Below are positions 1-5,898 of a DNA stretch of 6,027 nt, piece by piece. Position 1 is the stretch's first letter, and each line of letters begins with the position of its first letter. The notes under the pieces were generated by a model. It searched no databases. It was not told the origin of the DNA and saw only the letters and a program-made list of their open reading frames with translations. Position numbers and translations under genes: made by a program. The stretch covers positions 1 to 6,027 of the forward strand of contig CAMWWG010000066.1 of assembly GCA_947177935.1 (NCBI GenBank), in the 5' to 3' direction. This DNA comes from an uncultured Ruminococcus sp. (GTDB lineage Bacteria > Bacillota > Clostridia > Oscillospirales > Ruminococcaceae).

Positions 1-2124
1 GTAGAGTCTTTCCGGATTGTAATACGGCTTTGCGGCGTTGACTTCTTCGGTCTTCATACCAAAGATAATAATATTATCATCGCCGACTGCATCCTTGATC
101 TCAATATTTGCGCCGTCAAGCGTGCCGAGCGTTACTGCACCGTTGAGCATTAACTTCATGTTGCCTGTACCGGATGCTTCCTTGCCGGCAAGAGAAATCT
201 GCTCGGAGATGTCTGCCGCAGGCATTAACAATTCCGACAGTGTGACACTGTAATTTTCTACAAAATGCACGGTCAGCTTGTCTGCAATTCTCGGATTCTT
301 GCGGATTTCTTCCGAAATTGCCCAGATCATTTTAATAATCTGTTTTGCCAGATAATAGCCGGATGCTGCTTTTGCTGCGAAGATATACGTCTTGGGCGTG
401 AAATCTGCATTCGGATTTTCCAATAAATACTGGTACTGCGCCAGAATGTTCATCACATTCAGATGCTGTCTCTTGTATTCATGCAGACGCTTTACCTGAA
501 CGTCAAAAATGCTGTCCGGATTCAGAATCGTCTTGGATTCATGCTTGACATGCTTTGCAAAACGGATCTTATTCTGTCTCTTGACTTCCATGATCTGTTT
601 CAGGACTTCTTCATCGTCCGCAAAAACCGCAAGCTTGGAAAGTTCTGCGGCATCTTTCAGGAAACCGTCGCCGATCTTATCCGTGAGCAGTGCTGTCAGT
701 CCCGGATTAGACTGATAGAGCCATCTGCGGTAAGCAATACCGTTTGTGACATTCTTGAACTTGTGCGGCGTATCGGCAACTTCGTCCGGGAATACATCCG
801 TCTTGATGATGTCAGAATGGAGCTTGGAAACGCCGTTGACGCTGTGGCATGACGCAACACAAAGCGTTGCCATGTGGATTGTATTATCTTTAATGATTGA
901 CATTCTGGTGGTCTTGGCAGAATCATAGCCGTTGCGTTCCATCAGGGACTGACAGTATCTGTTGTTGATTTCTACAATAATGGAGAAAATTCTCGGGATG
1001 ATGTGTTTCACCATGTTGACATCCCATTTTTCAAGTGCCTCCGCCAGAACAGTATGATTGGTATATGCAAATGTGTTTGTCACAATGTGCCATGCCTGTT
1101 CCCAACCATAACCACAGTCATCCAGCAGAATACGCATCAGCTCCGGAATTGCCAGTGTCGGATGTGTGTCATTGATGTGAATTGCTACTTTTTCGTGGAG
1201 ATTCTCCAGTGTGCCATAAATGCTCATATGCGTGTTGACAATGTCACCAACAGCCGCCGCACAGAGGAAATACTGCTGACGAAGTCTGAGAGATTTGCCC
1301 TCCAGATGATTGTCATTCGGATAGAGAATCTTAGAAATAGAATTGGACATGGAGTTCTGACCGATTGCCTTTGCATAGTCGCCCTGGTTGAACAGTTCCA
1401 TGTTGAAGGATGGTGCTTTCGCAGCCCAGAGACGCAGAACAGATACGCCGGGGCTGTCATAACCGGACACGTACATATCATACGGTGTAGCAATGACTGT
1501 ATTATAATTCACATGGGAAATGTGATGATACTGATTATCCCAGTATTCATTGAGTTCGCCCTCAAAATGGACTTCGATTGCTTTCTCCGGCTTGGGATCG
1601 AGCCACACACTGCCGCCGGGCAGCCAGTTATCCGGGATTTCCGTCTGCCAACCGTCCACGAGTCTCTGCTTGAAAATACCATATTCATAGCAAATGGAGT
1701 GACCCATTGCCGGCATTGCCTGGGTTGCCATGCCGTCGAGGTAACACGCCGCCAGACGGCCAAGACCGCCGTTGCCTAAACCGGCATCCGGTTCACACTC
1801 ATAGATCTTATCCAGATTGATATGAAATTCAGAAAGCATTTCTTTCACAGAATCCACCATTTCCAGATTATACAGGCTGGTCTTGAGAGAACGTCCCATG
1901 AGGAATTCCATAGAAAGATAATACACCTGCTTTTTGCCCATGGAATACGCCTGATTGATGAATTTGCGGCGCTTTTTCTTGAGCTTGTCGACAACCATTG
2001 CAGAAAGTACTTCATAGACCTGGGGATCGGATGCCTCCTCCGGGGAAACGCCGAACTTGTCCTGAAGACGTTCGCTGAACTGTTTCTTAAAATTTTTTGC
2101 TTCGCTAGAATCGTTTACAGCCAT
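1..2124 (-). CDS. glgP: Glycogen (alpha-glucan) phosphorylase, 3' end cut off by the window edge
   Basis: Cytosolic GT35-family enzyme that uses phosphate and pyridoxal phosphate (PLP) to release glucose-1-phosphate from the non-reducing ends of glycogen or maltodextrin. I read 708 codons with no stop or frameshift from ATG at 2124 (MAVNDSSEAKNF) to the window edge. Visible family signatures are YYLSMEFLMGRSL near residues 75-90, GLGNGGLGRLAACYLDG near 115-132, NHTVLAEALE with the active-site histidine at about 357, VTNGIAYRRWL near 475, KRLHEYKRQ near 545-553, and the PLP-lysine motif EASGTGNMKLMLNGA with the lysine at about 657. Bacterial homologues are usually about 790-820 residues, so about 100 C-terminal residues are missing only because the window ends. 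The start has a weak GCGGA about 9 bases upstream; a strong AAAGGAG lies 42 bases upstream, inside a hairpin. It sits alone behind its own promoter. Glycogen versus maltodextrin preference cannot be told from sequence alone. Confidence 0.97.
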   Translation of the reverse strand, partial: MAVNDSSEAKNFKKQFSERLQDKFGVSPEEASDPQVYEVLSAMVVDKLKKKRRKFINQAYSMGKKQVYYLSMEFLMGRSLKTSLYNLEMVDSVKEMLSEFHINLDKIYECEPDAGLGNGGLGRLAACYLDGMATQAMPAMGHSICYEYGIFKQRLVDGWQTEIPDNWLPGGSVWLDPKPEKAIEVHFEGELNEYWDNQYHHISHVNYNTVIATPYDMYVSGYDSPGVSVLRLWAAKAPSFNMELFNQGDYAKAIGQNSMSNSISKILYPNDNHLEGKSLRLRQQYFLCAAAVGDIVNTHMSIYGTLENLHEKVAIHINDTHPTLAIPELMRILLDDCGYGWEQAWHIVTNTFAYTNHTVLAEALEKWDVNMVKHIIPRIFSIIVEINNRYCQSLMERNGYDSAKTTRMSIIKDNTIHMATLCVASCHSVNGVSKLHSDIIKTDVFPDEVADTPHKFKNVTNGIAYRRWLYQSNPGLTALLTDKIGDGFLKDAAELSKLAVFADDEEVLKQIMEVKRQNKIRFAKHVKHESKTILNPDSIFDVQVKRLHEYKRQHLNVMNILAQYQYLLENPNADFTPKTYIFAAKAASGYYLAKQIIKMIWAISEEIRKNPRIADKLTVHFVENYSVTLSELLMPAADISEQISLAGKEASGTGNMKLMLNGAVTLGTLDGANIEIKDAVGDDNIIIFGMKTEEVNAAKPYYNPERLY

Positions 2125-2139
2125 AGTCAAATTTCCGCA

Positions 2140-2170
2140 CCTGAATCATGAAATTCAGGAGCGAACTCCT
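2140..2170 (-). promoter_or_regulatory. Two overlapping hairpins in the glgP leader
   Basis: In the transcript, AGGAG-UUCG-CUCCU (2157-2170) can form a 5-bp stem with a four-base loop, hiding a Shine-Dalgarno-like AAAGGAG. Immediately downstream, CCUGAAU-UUCAUG-AUUCAGG (2140-2159) can form a 7-bp stem. The two share bases 2157-2159, so only one can form at a time. This is seen in the sequence; a role in glgP translation is inference. It does not match any riboswitch class I recognise. Confidence 0.4.
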
Positions 2171-2194
2171 TTCTTGATTTTGATTTTTTGATTT

Positions 2195-2216
2195 TATAAA
2201 AAATCTATAAAAAATC
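2195..2216 (-). repeat. Two tandem 11-bp repeats in the early transcribed region of glgP
   Basis: TATAAAAAATC occurs twice head to tail on the plus strand, followed by a partial third copy TATAATAAT that merges with the -10 region. The repeats cover about +3 to +24 of the predicted glgP transcript. The period is close to one helical turn, which would suit a DNA-binding protein, but AT-rich DNA makes such repeats by chance. Confidence 0.6.
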
Positions 2217-2225
2217 TATAATAAT

Positions 2226-2254
2226 AGTATAACTTATTTTGCGTCTGGTGACAA
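2226..2254 (-). promoter_or_regulatory. Sigma-A promoter of glgP
   Basis: On the minus strand, TTGTCA (2249-2254) and TATACT (2226-2231) are separated by exactly 17 bases, close to the TTGACA/TATAAT consensus. The predicted start is near 2219, giving a leader of about 95 bases before the glgP ATG. It is the best promoter match between the thioesterase gene and glgP. Confidence 0.75.
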
Positions 2255-2277
2255 TTGACATTTTCGACAAATATCTT

Positions 2278-2294
2278 TTGTGAAATCGTCACAA
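2278..2294. promoter_or_regulatory. Inverted repeat TTGTGA-N5-TCACAA upstream of the glgP promoter
   Basis: A perfect 6-bp inverted repeat with a 5-base spacer, centred about 32 bases upstream of the glgP -35 box. It resembles the CRP-type TGTGA-N6-TCACA but its spacer is one base short. The plus strand also reads TGAAATCG (2281-2288), a perfect left half of the CcpA cre consensus TGWAANCGNTNWCA, with a poor right half. A regulator binding here, from the CRP/FNR family or CcpA, is a guess. The rest of 2255-2366 is AT-rich and I see no clear terminator for the upstream operon in it. Confidence 0.35.
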
Positions 2295-2366
2295 TTTGGA
2301 TAAATAACGGAAAACAGATTTCAGAATTATACAAATAGTTTGATTTTTTCAAAAAATTAATGCAAA

Positions 2367-2795
2367 TTATGCTTTATAGTCATCCATTGCAAGCGCCTTA
2401 CACAAAAGTTCATGCATCTCAGGGTATTCTGTCCGGATTTTTAAAATCTTTCCGTCAGAATCCAGCAGACAGTGCGTGCTTGTACCAGTACAGCAGATCT
2501 GTCCTGTTCCGGCATGTTTGACCAGATAAGAAAACCCATAGCGTACACCATTATATTCCGTCAATCTGGTGTCAATCCGGATCGGATCTCCGAACCGGAT
2601 CATGTGCCTATATTCTGCCTGCACGGACAGCACCGGACAGACAATCCCGGAGCGTTCCTGCTTGACAAAATCATAACCAATATTGTCAAAATAGGCAATT
2701 CTTGCCTCCTCAAACCAACGAATATAATTGGAGTGATGGACAATTTTCATCTGATCTGTCTCATAGTAATATGGCATTCTGGAATAACTGTACAT
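2367..2795 (-). CDS. Acyl-CoA thioesterase, YbgC/FadM (4-hydroxybenzoyl-CoA thioesterase-like) hotdog family
   Basis: A cytosolic enzyme of 142 residues, the usual size for a single hotdog domain, expected to hydrolyse acyl-CoA or related thioesters as a homotetramer or dimer. The N-terminal signature YYETDQMKIVHHSNYIRWFEEAR (residues 10-32) is the classic family motif, and D14 aligns with the catalytic aspartate (Asp17 of Pseudomonas 4-hydroxybenzoyl-CoA thioesterase). The following SVQAEYRHMIRFGDPIRI segment is the usual strand pattern of the family. I chose ATG 2795 over the adjacent TTG at 2798 because AGG lies 7 bases upstream of the ATG but only 4 from the TTG. Its start lies 4 bases past the stop of the GtrA-family gene, so the two are surely co-transcribed and perhaps translationally coupled. 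The substrate is unknown. No Tol-Pal genes, the usual neighbours of ybgC in Gram-negatives, are present. Confidence 0.92.
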   Translation of the reverse strand: MYSYSRMPYYYETDQMKIVHHSNYIRWFEEARIAYFDNIGYDFVKQERSGIVCPVLSVQAEYRHMIRFGDPIRIDTRLTEYNGVRYGFSYLVKHAGTGQICCTGTSTHCLLDSDGKILKIRTEYPEMHELLCKALAMDDYKA

Positions 2796-2799
2796 CAAT

Positions 2800-3339
2800 T
2801 TACCTGCTTTCTGAATTTTCAGGATTTTTTTTCTTCTTGAAAATAATAAATTTACTCAGGAAATAATTGGCAAGTGTCACAATCACTTGCTGTGCAAAAT
2901 AGAATACAAAATAAATCCAGAATATTTTTTTGCCTTCTTCCGTGCCATCATCCACGCTGTATAATGGTACACCTAACTGCATAATCCCGACGGACATCGC
3001 AAAAGATGCCAGTCTTGCAGAAATAAACGTCCAGAATTCCCACATAAATTGCTTCGTGGATTCCGTTTTGCTTTTGAACACGTATTTTTTGTTGACATAG
3101 AATGCAAAAATCACGGCAACGACCCACGCAACACTTGTAGAAATCAGGTTTTCAATCCGATCTGACCAGTTGACAAGCGACAACAAACCGAATTCAATTC
3201 CGAACTGGACAATTGTATTAACAATTGTTGTGAGAACACCATAATAGATATAAACAATTAATTCCTCGAATTTATCATATAAATCTTTTAACGGCTTTGG
3301 CAATAATTTCACAAAAATTTGCAGAATTTTTTCAAACAT
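2800..3339 (-). CDS. GtrA/DPMS-family integral membrane protein, four transmembrane helices
   Basis: The 179-residue protein has four hydrophobic segments at about 28-51, 64-84, 100-122 and 139-163, short charged ends and a lysine-rich tail. The paired motifs NKKYVFK (83-89) and NYFLSKFIIFKKKK (158-171), each at the end of a helix, are typical of GtrA. Family members are implicated in moving or handling polyprenyl-phosphate-linked sugars for surface polysaccharide, O-antigen or teichoic acid glycosylation (for example GtcA in Listeria). The start ATG 3339 has AAAGGA 8 bases upstream. It leads directly into the thioesterase gene. No glycosyltransferase lies in the window, so the sugar pathway it serves cannot be named. 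The N-terminus (about 27 residues before the first helix) is a somewhat amphipathic leader. Family assignment is firm; function is inferred. Confidence 0.88.
   Translation of the reverse strand: MFEKILQIFVKLLPKPLKDLYDKFEELIVYIYYGVLTTIVNTIVQFGIEFGLLSLVNWSDRIENLISTSVAWVVAVIFAFYVNKKYVFKSKTESTKQFMWEFWTFISARLASFAMSVGIMQLGVPLYSVDDGTEEGKKIFWIYFVFYFAQQVIVTLANYFLSKFIIFKKKKNPENSESR
2802..2808 (-). promoter_or_regulatory. Ribosome-binding site of the thioesterase, embedded in the preceding stop
   Basis: AGCAGGT on the minus strand, with AGG 7 bases from ATG 2795. It overlaps the last sense codon (AGG, arginine) and the stop codon of the GtrA-family gene. This favours the ATG over the neighbouring TTG as the start and fits reinitiation by ribosomes finishing the upstream gene. 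Confidence 0.6.
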
Positions 3340-3378
3340 AATTCAATTCCTTTCCTTGTTATGCTGAAATACAAGGAA

Positions 3379-3399
3379 AAGTCGCCTCCCTGGCGACTT
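3379..3399 (-). terminator. GC-rich hairpin between the orphan gene and the GtrA-family gene
   Basis: AAGTCGCC and GGCGACTT form a perfect 8-bp stem around a 5-base loop, followed on the minus strand by TTCCTTGTATTT, a broken T-run. It lies 26 bases past the stop of the orphan gene and 40 bases before the GtrA-family start. It looks like an intrinsic terminator with a weak tail, so partial readthrough is likely. I found no convincing promoter between it and the GtrA-family gene, which suggests that gene depends on readthrough or a weak promoter I cannot recognise. Confidence 0.55.
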
Positions 3400-3424
3400 C
3401 CCTTTATATTTGAAATTCAAAAAT

Positions 3425-3817
3425 TCAATCTATCTCAGTATCATCAATTTCTTCCTCAGTGACATCTATTCTCTTTGCTACTATTGTTTTACCATCACCA
3501 CCGTTCTTAGTCCTTACATATATGCTTCTTTCATATATGTCCTCTATATATTCGTAATATTCATCTGGTGTCATTTCACTTATTTTTAACGTCTCATCAA
3601 ACCCAGCCTCAAAAAAAGGATCCAATTGCAGATCTGAATCATGCTCCCTGACAAAATTGTCAAAAATTTCTCGGCATTCTTTTGCAGTTACCTTGCTGTC
3701 TTTTTCTTTTTGGCTTTGAATTTTCTGATTTGTCGTTTCGTAAAATGATCCTGCCATTACCCCAAATGCAAAGCAAACAATAGCTGTGAGAATGGATTTT
3801 ACATCTTTTAGTGTCAT
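3425..3817 (-). CDS. Unrecognised small protein: N-terminal membrane anchor plus acidic domain
   Basis: I do not recognise this 130-residue protein. Residues 8-26 (SILTAIVCFAFGVMAGSFY) form one hydrophobic helix after a short KDVK stretch, giving either a signal anchor or an uncleaved signal. The cysteine in it is not preceded by a lipobox. Residues 30-60 are charged and probably helical. Residues 81-101 (EMTPDEYYEYIEDIYERSIYV) are rich in tyrosine and acid. The tail (118-130) has 8 acidic residues out of 13. I chose ATG 3817 over the in-frame GTG 3826 because GGTGAG lies 8 bases from the ATG and overlaps the GTG. Codon use is unlike the flanking genes: 7 of 12 isoleucines are ATA and none ATC, and 4 of 5 arginines are AGA or AGG. 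This hints at recent acquisition or relaxed selection. It has its own strong promoter and is followed by a hairpin, so it may be a single-gene unit. Confidence 0.8.
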   Translation of the reverse strand: MTLKDVKSILTAIVCFAFGVMAGSFYETTNQKIQSQKEKDSKVTAKECREIFDNFVREHDSDLQLDPFFEAGFDETLKISEMTPDEYYEYIEDIYERSIYVRTKNGGDGKTIVAKRIDVTEEEIDDTEID

Positions 3818-3825
3818 TAGAATCA

Positions 3826-3831
3826 CTCACC
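3826..3831 (-). promoter_or_regulatory. Ribosome-binding site that fixes the orphan gene start
   Basis: GGTGAG on the minus strand, 8 bases before ATG 3817. It overlaps the alternative GTG codon at 3826, which therefore has no properly spaced Shine-Dalgarno and is unlikely to be used. Confidence 0.55.
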
Positions 3832-3851
3832 ATCTATTACAACATAAACTA

Positions 3852-3865
3852 ACTATAATTATAGT
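3852..3865. promoter_or_regulatory. Perfect 14-bp palindrome over the orphan gene's transcription start
   Basis: ACTATAATTATAGT reads the same on both strands and overlaps three bases of the -10 box and the expected start near 3856. An operator for a dimeric repressor would sit well here, but AT-only palindromes also arise by chance around -10 elements. Confidence 0.35.
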
Positions 3866-3891
3866 ATACCACACTTTTTTTTTTAAGTCAA
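3863..3891 (-). promoter_or_regulatory. Strong sigma-A promoter of the orphan membrane-protein gene
   Basis: TTGACT (3886-3891) and TATACT (3863-3868) on the minus strand are separated by exactly 17 bases, with only one mismatch from consensus in each box. The spacer contains a run of 10 adenines on the minus strand (3875-3884). The leader would be about 39 bases. The promoter lies downstream of htpG, so the orphan gene does not depend on htpG transcription. Confidence 0.8.
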
Positions 3892-3947
3892 TTGTGAAAA
3901 TGCACAAAAAATTATTAAAAATTAATTGAAAATGCCAGATAACAGCA

Positions 3948-3984
3948 TAAGCCTGCTGGGATTGCGTATACACCAACAGGCTTA
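3948..3984 (-). terminator. Hairpin just after the htpG stop codon
   Basis: TAAGCCTG and CAGGCTTA pair over 8 bp, then after one mismatch TGG pairs with CCA, around a 13-base loop. It begins 13 bases after the htpG stop. On the minus strand the stem is followed by ATGCTGTTATCTGG rather than a T-run, with T-rich stretches only 20 or more bases later. It is therefore a poor intrinsic terminator by the standard rule and may instead protect the 3' end of the transcript. The rest of 3834-3997 holds only the next gene's promoter and AT-rich DNA. Confidence 0.5.
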
Positions 3985-3997
3985 AAATCTTATATTC

Positions 3998-5890
3998 TTA
4001 CATCAGTTCACAGATCAGACTTGAAAATTCTGCCGGATTATCAATCGGCATATTTTCCATCAACAAAGCCTGATTGTATAATAATTTTGCGTATTTCTGA
4101 ATCTTTTCGCTGTCCGTCTCCTGATCCAGTCCGGAGAGCTTTTCAAATACGGCATGTTCCGGATTCAGCTCCAGGACAAGCTTTGCCTGAACTTTGGTAT
4201 CTGTCGGCATTGCATTCAGTGTCTTTTCCATTTCAAGCGTTAAATCTCCCTCGCTTGTCAGACACACCGGATGAGATTTCAGACGGCTGGAAAGTGCCAC
4301 TCTCTGGACTTTGCCCTCCAATGCTTTCTGCATGATCTCAAAGAGAGATTGATTCGTCTGAGATTTTTCTTCCAGAGCCTTTTTCTCTTCTTCTGTGTTC
4401 AGATCCAGATCAGCGGCTGTGACGGATTTGAATTCCTTGTCTTTGAATGTCATCATGTTCTTGACAGCGAATTCATCCACCGGGATCGGGAAATACAGGA
4501 TTTCATAGCCTTTCGCAAGAACAGCTTCTACCTGCGGCAGCGCCTTGATCTGTTCGAGCGTGTTGCCTGCGGCATAATAAATAGCTTTCTGATCTTCTGG
4601 CATTCTCTCGACATACTCGGAAAGTGTCACAAGCTTGTCCTCTTTGGAAGAAGTGAATAACAGCAGATCCTGCAATTCATCCTTGTGCATACCGTAATCA
4701 CTGCAAATGCCGTATTTGATCTGTGTGCCGAACGCATCAAAGAATTTTTCGTATGTTTCACGATCATTGTTCAGAATCCGGATCAGTTCGTTGTGAATTG
4801 TCTTCTCAATGCTCTTAGCAATTAATTTCAACTGCCTGTCATGCTGGAGCATTTCACGGGAAATATTCAGGGACAAATCTTCAGAATCCACAAGACCCTT
4901 GACAAAGCTGTAATAATCCGGGAGCAGATCAGCGCATTTTTCCATAATCAGGACGCCGTTTGCATATAACTGCAAACCTTTTTCGTAATCTCTTGTGTAA
5001 TAATCAAACGGCGCTTTGGAGGGGATATATAACAGGGCATCATAGCTGACAGTACCCTCATTGTGGACGTGCTTGTAAGCCATTGGCGGCAGATAATCAT
5101 TGAATTTCTCCTGGTAGAAATTATGATAATCATCTTCTGTTAATTCAGAACGATTTTTGCGCCAGAGAGGGGTCATGCTGTTGAGTGTTTCCAGATTGAC
5201 TTCCAGATCATATTCATCCTGTGTGCCCTCTTTTAATTTCCGGTGCGTGATTTCCATCTGCACAGGAAAACGGATATAATCCGAATATTTCTTGACTAAA
5301 TGCTGAATCCGGAAATCTTCCAGGAATTCGCTGTAATTCTCGTCATCAGAATCCTCCATCAGCTCCAGAACGATCTTTGTGCCATGTTTTGTGAGATCGC
5401 TCACGGAATCTGCCTCTTCGATTGTATAGCCCTCAACACCCTCGGACTGCCATTGATAAGCCTGCGTCTCACCGAACGCTCTGGAATAGACTGTTACACG
5501 CTTGGCAACCATGAATGCGGAGTAGAATCCTACGCCGAACTGTCCGATAATCTGCTGATCGGCATCCAGCTTGTTGTCCGTCTTGAATTTGAGAGAACCA
5601 CTACTTGCAATTGTTCCCAGATTATGTTCCAGTTCTTCGGCGGTCATACCGATGCCGTTATCTGTAATCGTAATCGTTCTGTCTGCCTTATTCAGATCCA
5701 GACGAATGAAGAAGTCGCCTTTATTTAATCCAACAGAATCATCTGTCAGGGATCTGAAATACAGCTTGTCAATGGCATCGCTGGCATTGGAAATCAATTC
5801 TCTGAGAAAAATTTCCTTATGCGTATAAATAGAATGAATCATCATATCAAGCAGTTTTTTAGATTCTGCCTGAAACGCTTTTGTTTCCAT
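3998..5890 (-). CDS. htpG: Molecular chaperone HtpG (bacterial Hsp90)
   Basis: ATP-dependent cytosolic homodimeric chaperone that remodels client proteins with the DnaK system. The 630 residues are full length for the family (about 620-650). The N-terminal GHKL ATPase domain shows LRELISNASDAIDK with catalytic E31 and Mg-binding N35, the DNGIGM motif with nucleotide-binding D77, the lid glycines at GTIASSGSLKF (92-102), GQFGVGFYSAF (116-126) and G170-T171. The middle domain carries LNISREMLQ with R345, which contacts the ATP gamma-phosphate. The C-terminal dimerisation domain contains SRLKSHPVCLTSEGDLTLEME and ends without the eukaryotic MEEVD, as expected. The start ATG 5890 gives the standard METKAFQAESKKLLDMMIHS beginning. 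A promoter and a CIRCE operator lie directly upstream, so heat-shock induction through HrcA is predicted. It appears monocistronic, since the next gene has its own promoter. Confidence 0.98.
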   Translation of the reverse strand: METKAFQAESKKLLDMMIHSIYTHKEIFLRELISNASDAIDKLYFRSLTDDSVGLNKGDFFIRLDLNKADRTITITDNGIGMTAEELEHNLGTIASSGSLKFKTDNKLDADQQIIGQFGVGFYSAFMVAKRVTVYSRAFGETQAYQWQSEGVEGYTIEEADSVSDLTKHGTKIVLELMEDSDDENYSEFLEDFRIQHLVKKYSDYIRFPVQMEITHRKLKEGTQDEYDLEVNLETLNSMTPLWRKNRSELTEDDYHNFYQEKFNDYLPPMAYKHVHNEGTVSYDALLYIPSKAPFDYYTRDYEKGLQLYANGVLIMEKCADLLPDYYSFVKGLVDSEDLSLNISREMLQHDRQLKLIAKSIEKTIHNELIRILNNDRETYEKFFDAFGTQIKYGICSDYGMHKDELQDLLLFTSSKEDKLVTLSEYVERMPEDQKAIYYAAGNTLEQIKALPQVEAVLAKGYEILYFPIPVDEFAVKNMMTFKDKEFKSVTAADLDLNTEEEKKALEEKSQTNQSLFEIMQKALEGKVQRVALSSRLKSHPVCLTSEGDLTLEMEKTLNAMPTDTKVQAKLVLELNPEHAVFEKLSGLDQETDSEKIQKYAKLLYNQALLMENMPIDNPAEFSSLICELM

Positions 5891-5898
5891 AAAAACAT

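Noticed and set aside
463..1779. Long plus-strand open frames (463-852, 1003-1779)
   Set aside because: They lie antisense to glgP, whose minus-strand frame carries continuous conserved phosphorylase motifs. Their translations are rich in Cys/His/Ile without any recognisable domain.
2341..2359. A/T palindrome GATTTTTTCAAAAAATT after the thioesterase stop as a terminator
   Set aside because: It has only a single-base loop and no GC pairs in the stem core, so it would not form a stable terminator hairpin.
2125..2366. A known riboswitch or small RNA in the glgP leader
   Set aside because: The leader is only about 95 bases, AT-rich, and has two small hairpins with no conserved core I recognise from known classes.
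2472..2840. Plus-strand 122-codon frame across the thioesterase gene
   Set aside because: It spans the thioesterase and the end of the GtrA-family gene antisense, with no recognisable motif; both minus-strand genes are clear.
3759..3796. Lipoprotein signal in the orphan protein (cysteine in its hydrophobic segment)
   Set aside because: The residues before the cysteine are A-I-V, which does not satisfy the lipobox requirement for a small residue at -1, and the cysteine lies in the middle of the helix.
3858..3863. Consensus TATAAT on the minus strand as the -10 box of the orphan gene
   Set aside because: It lies 22 bases from TTGACT, too far; TATACT at 3863-3868 has the ideal 17-base spacing.
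5300..5828. Plus-strand open frames opposite the htpG N-terminal region, and similar ones at 4021-4660
   Set aside because: They are antisense to the HtpG ATPase and C-terminal domains and lack plausible ribosome-binding sites or protein motifs.
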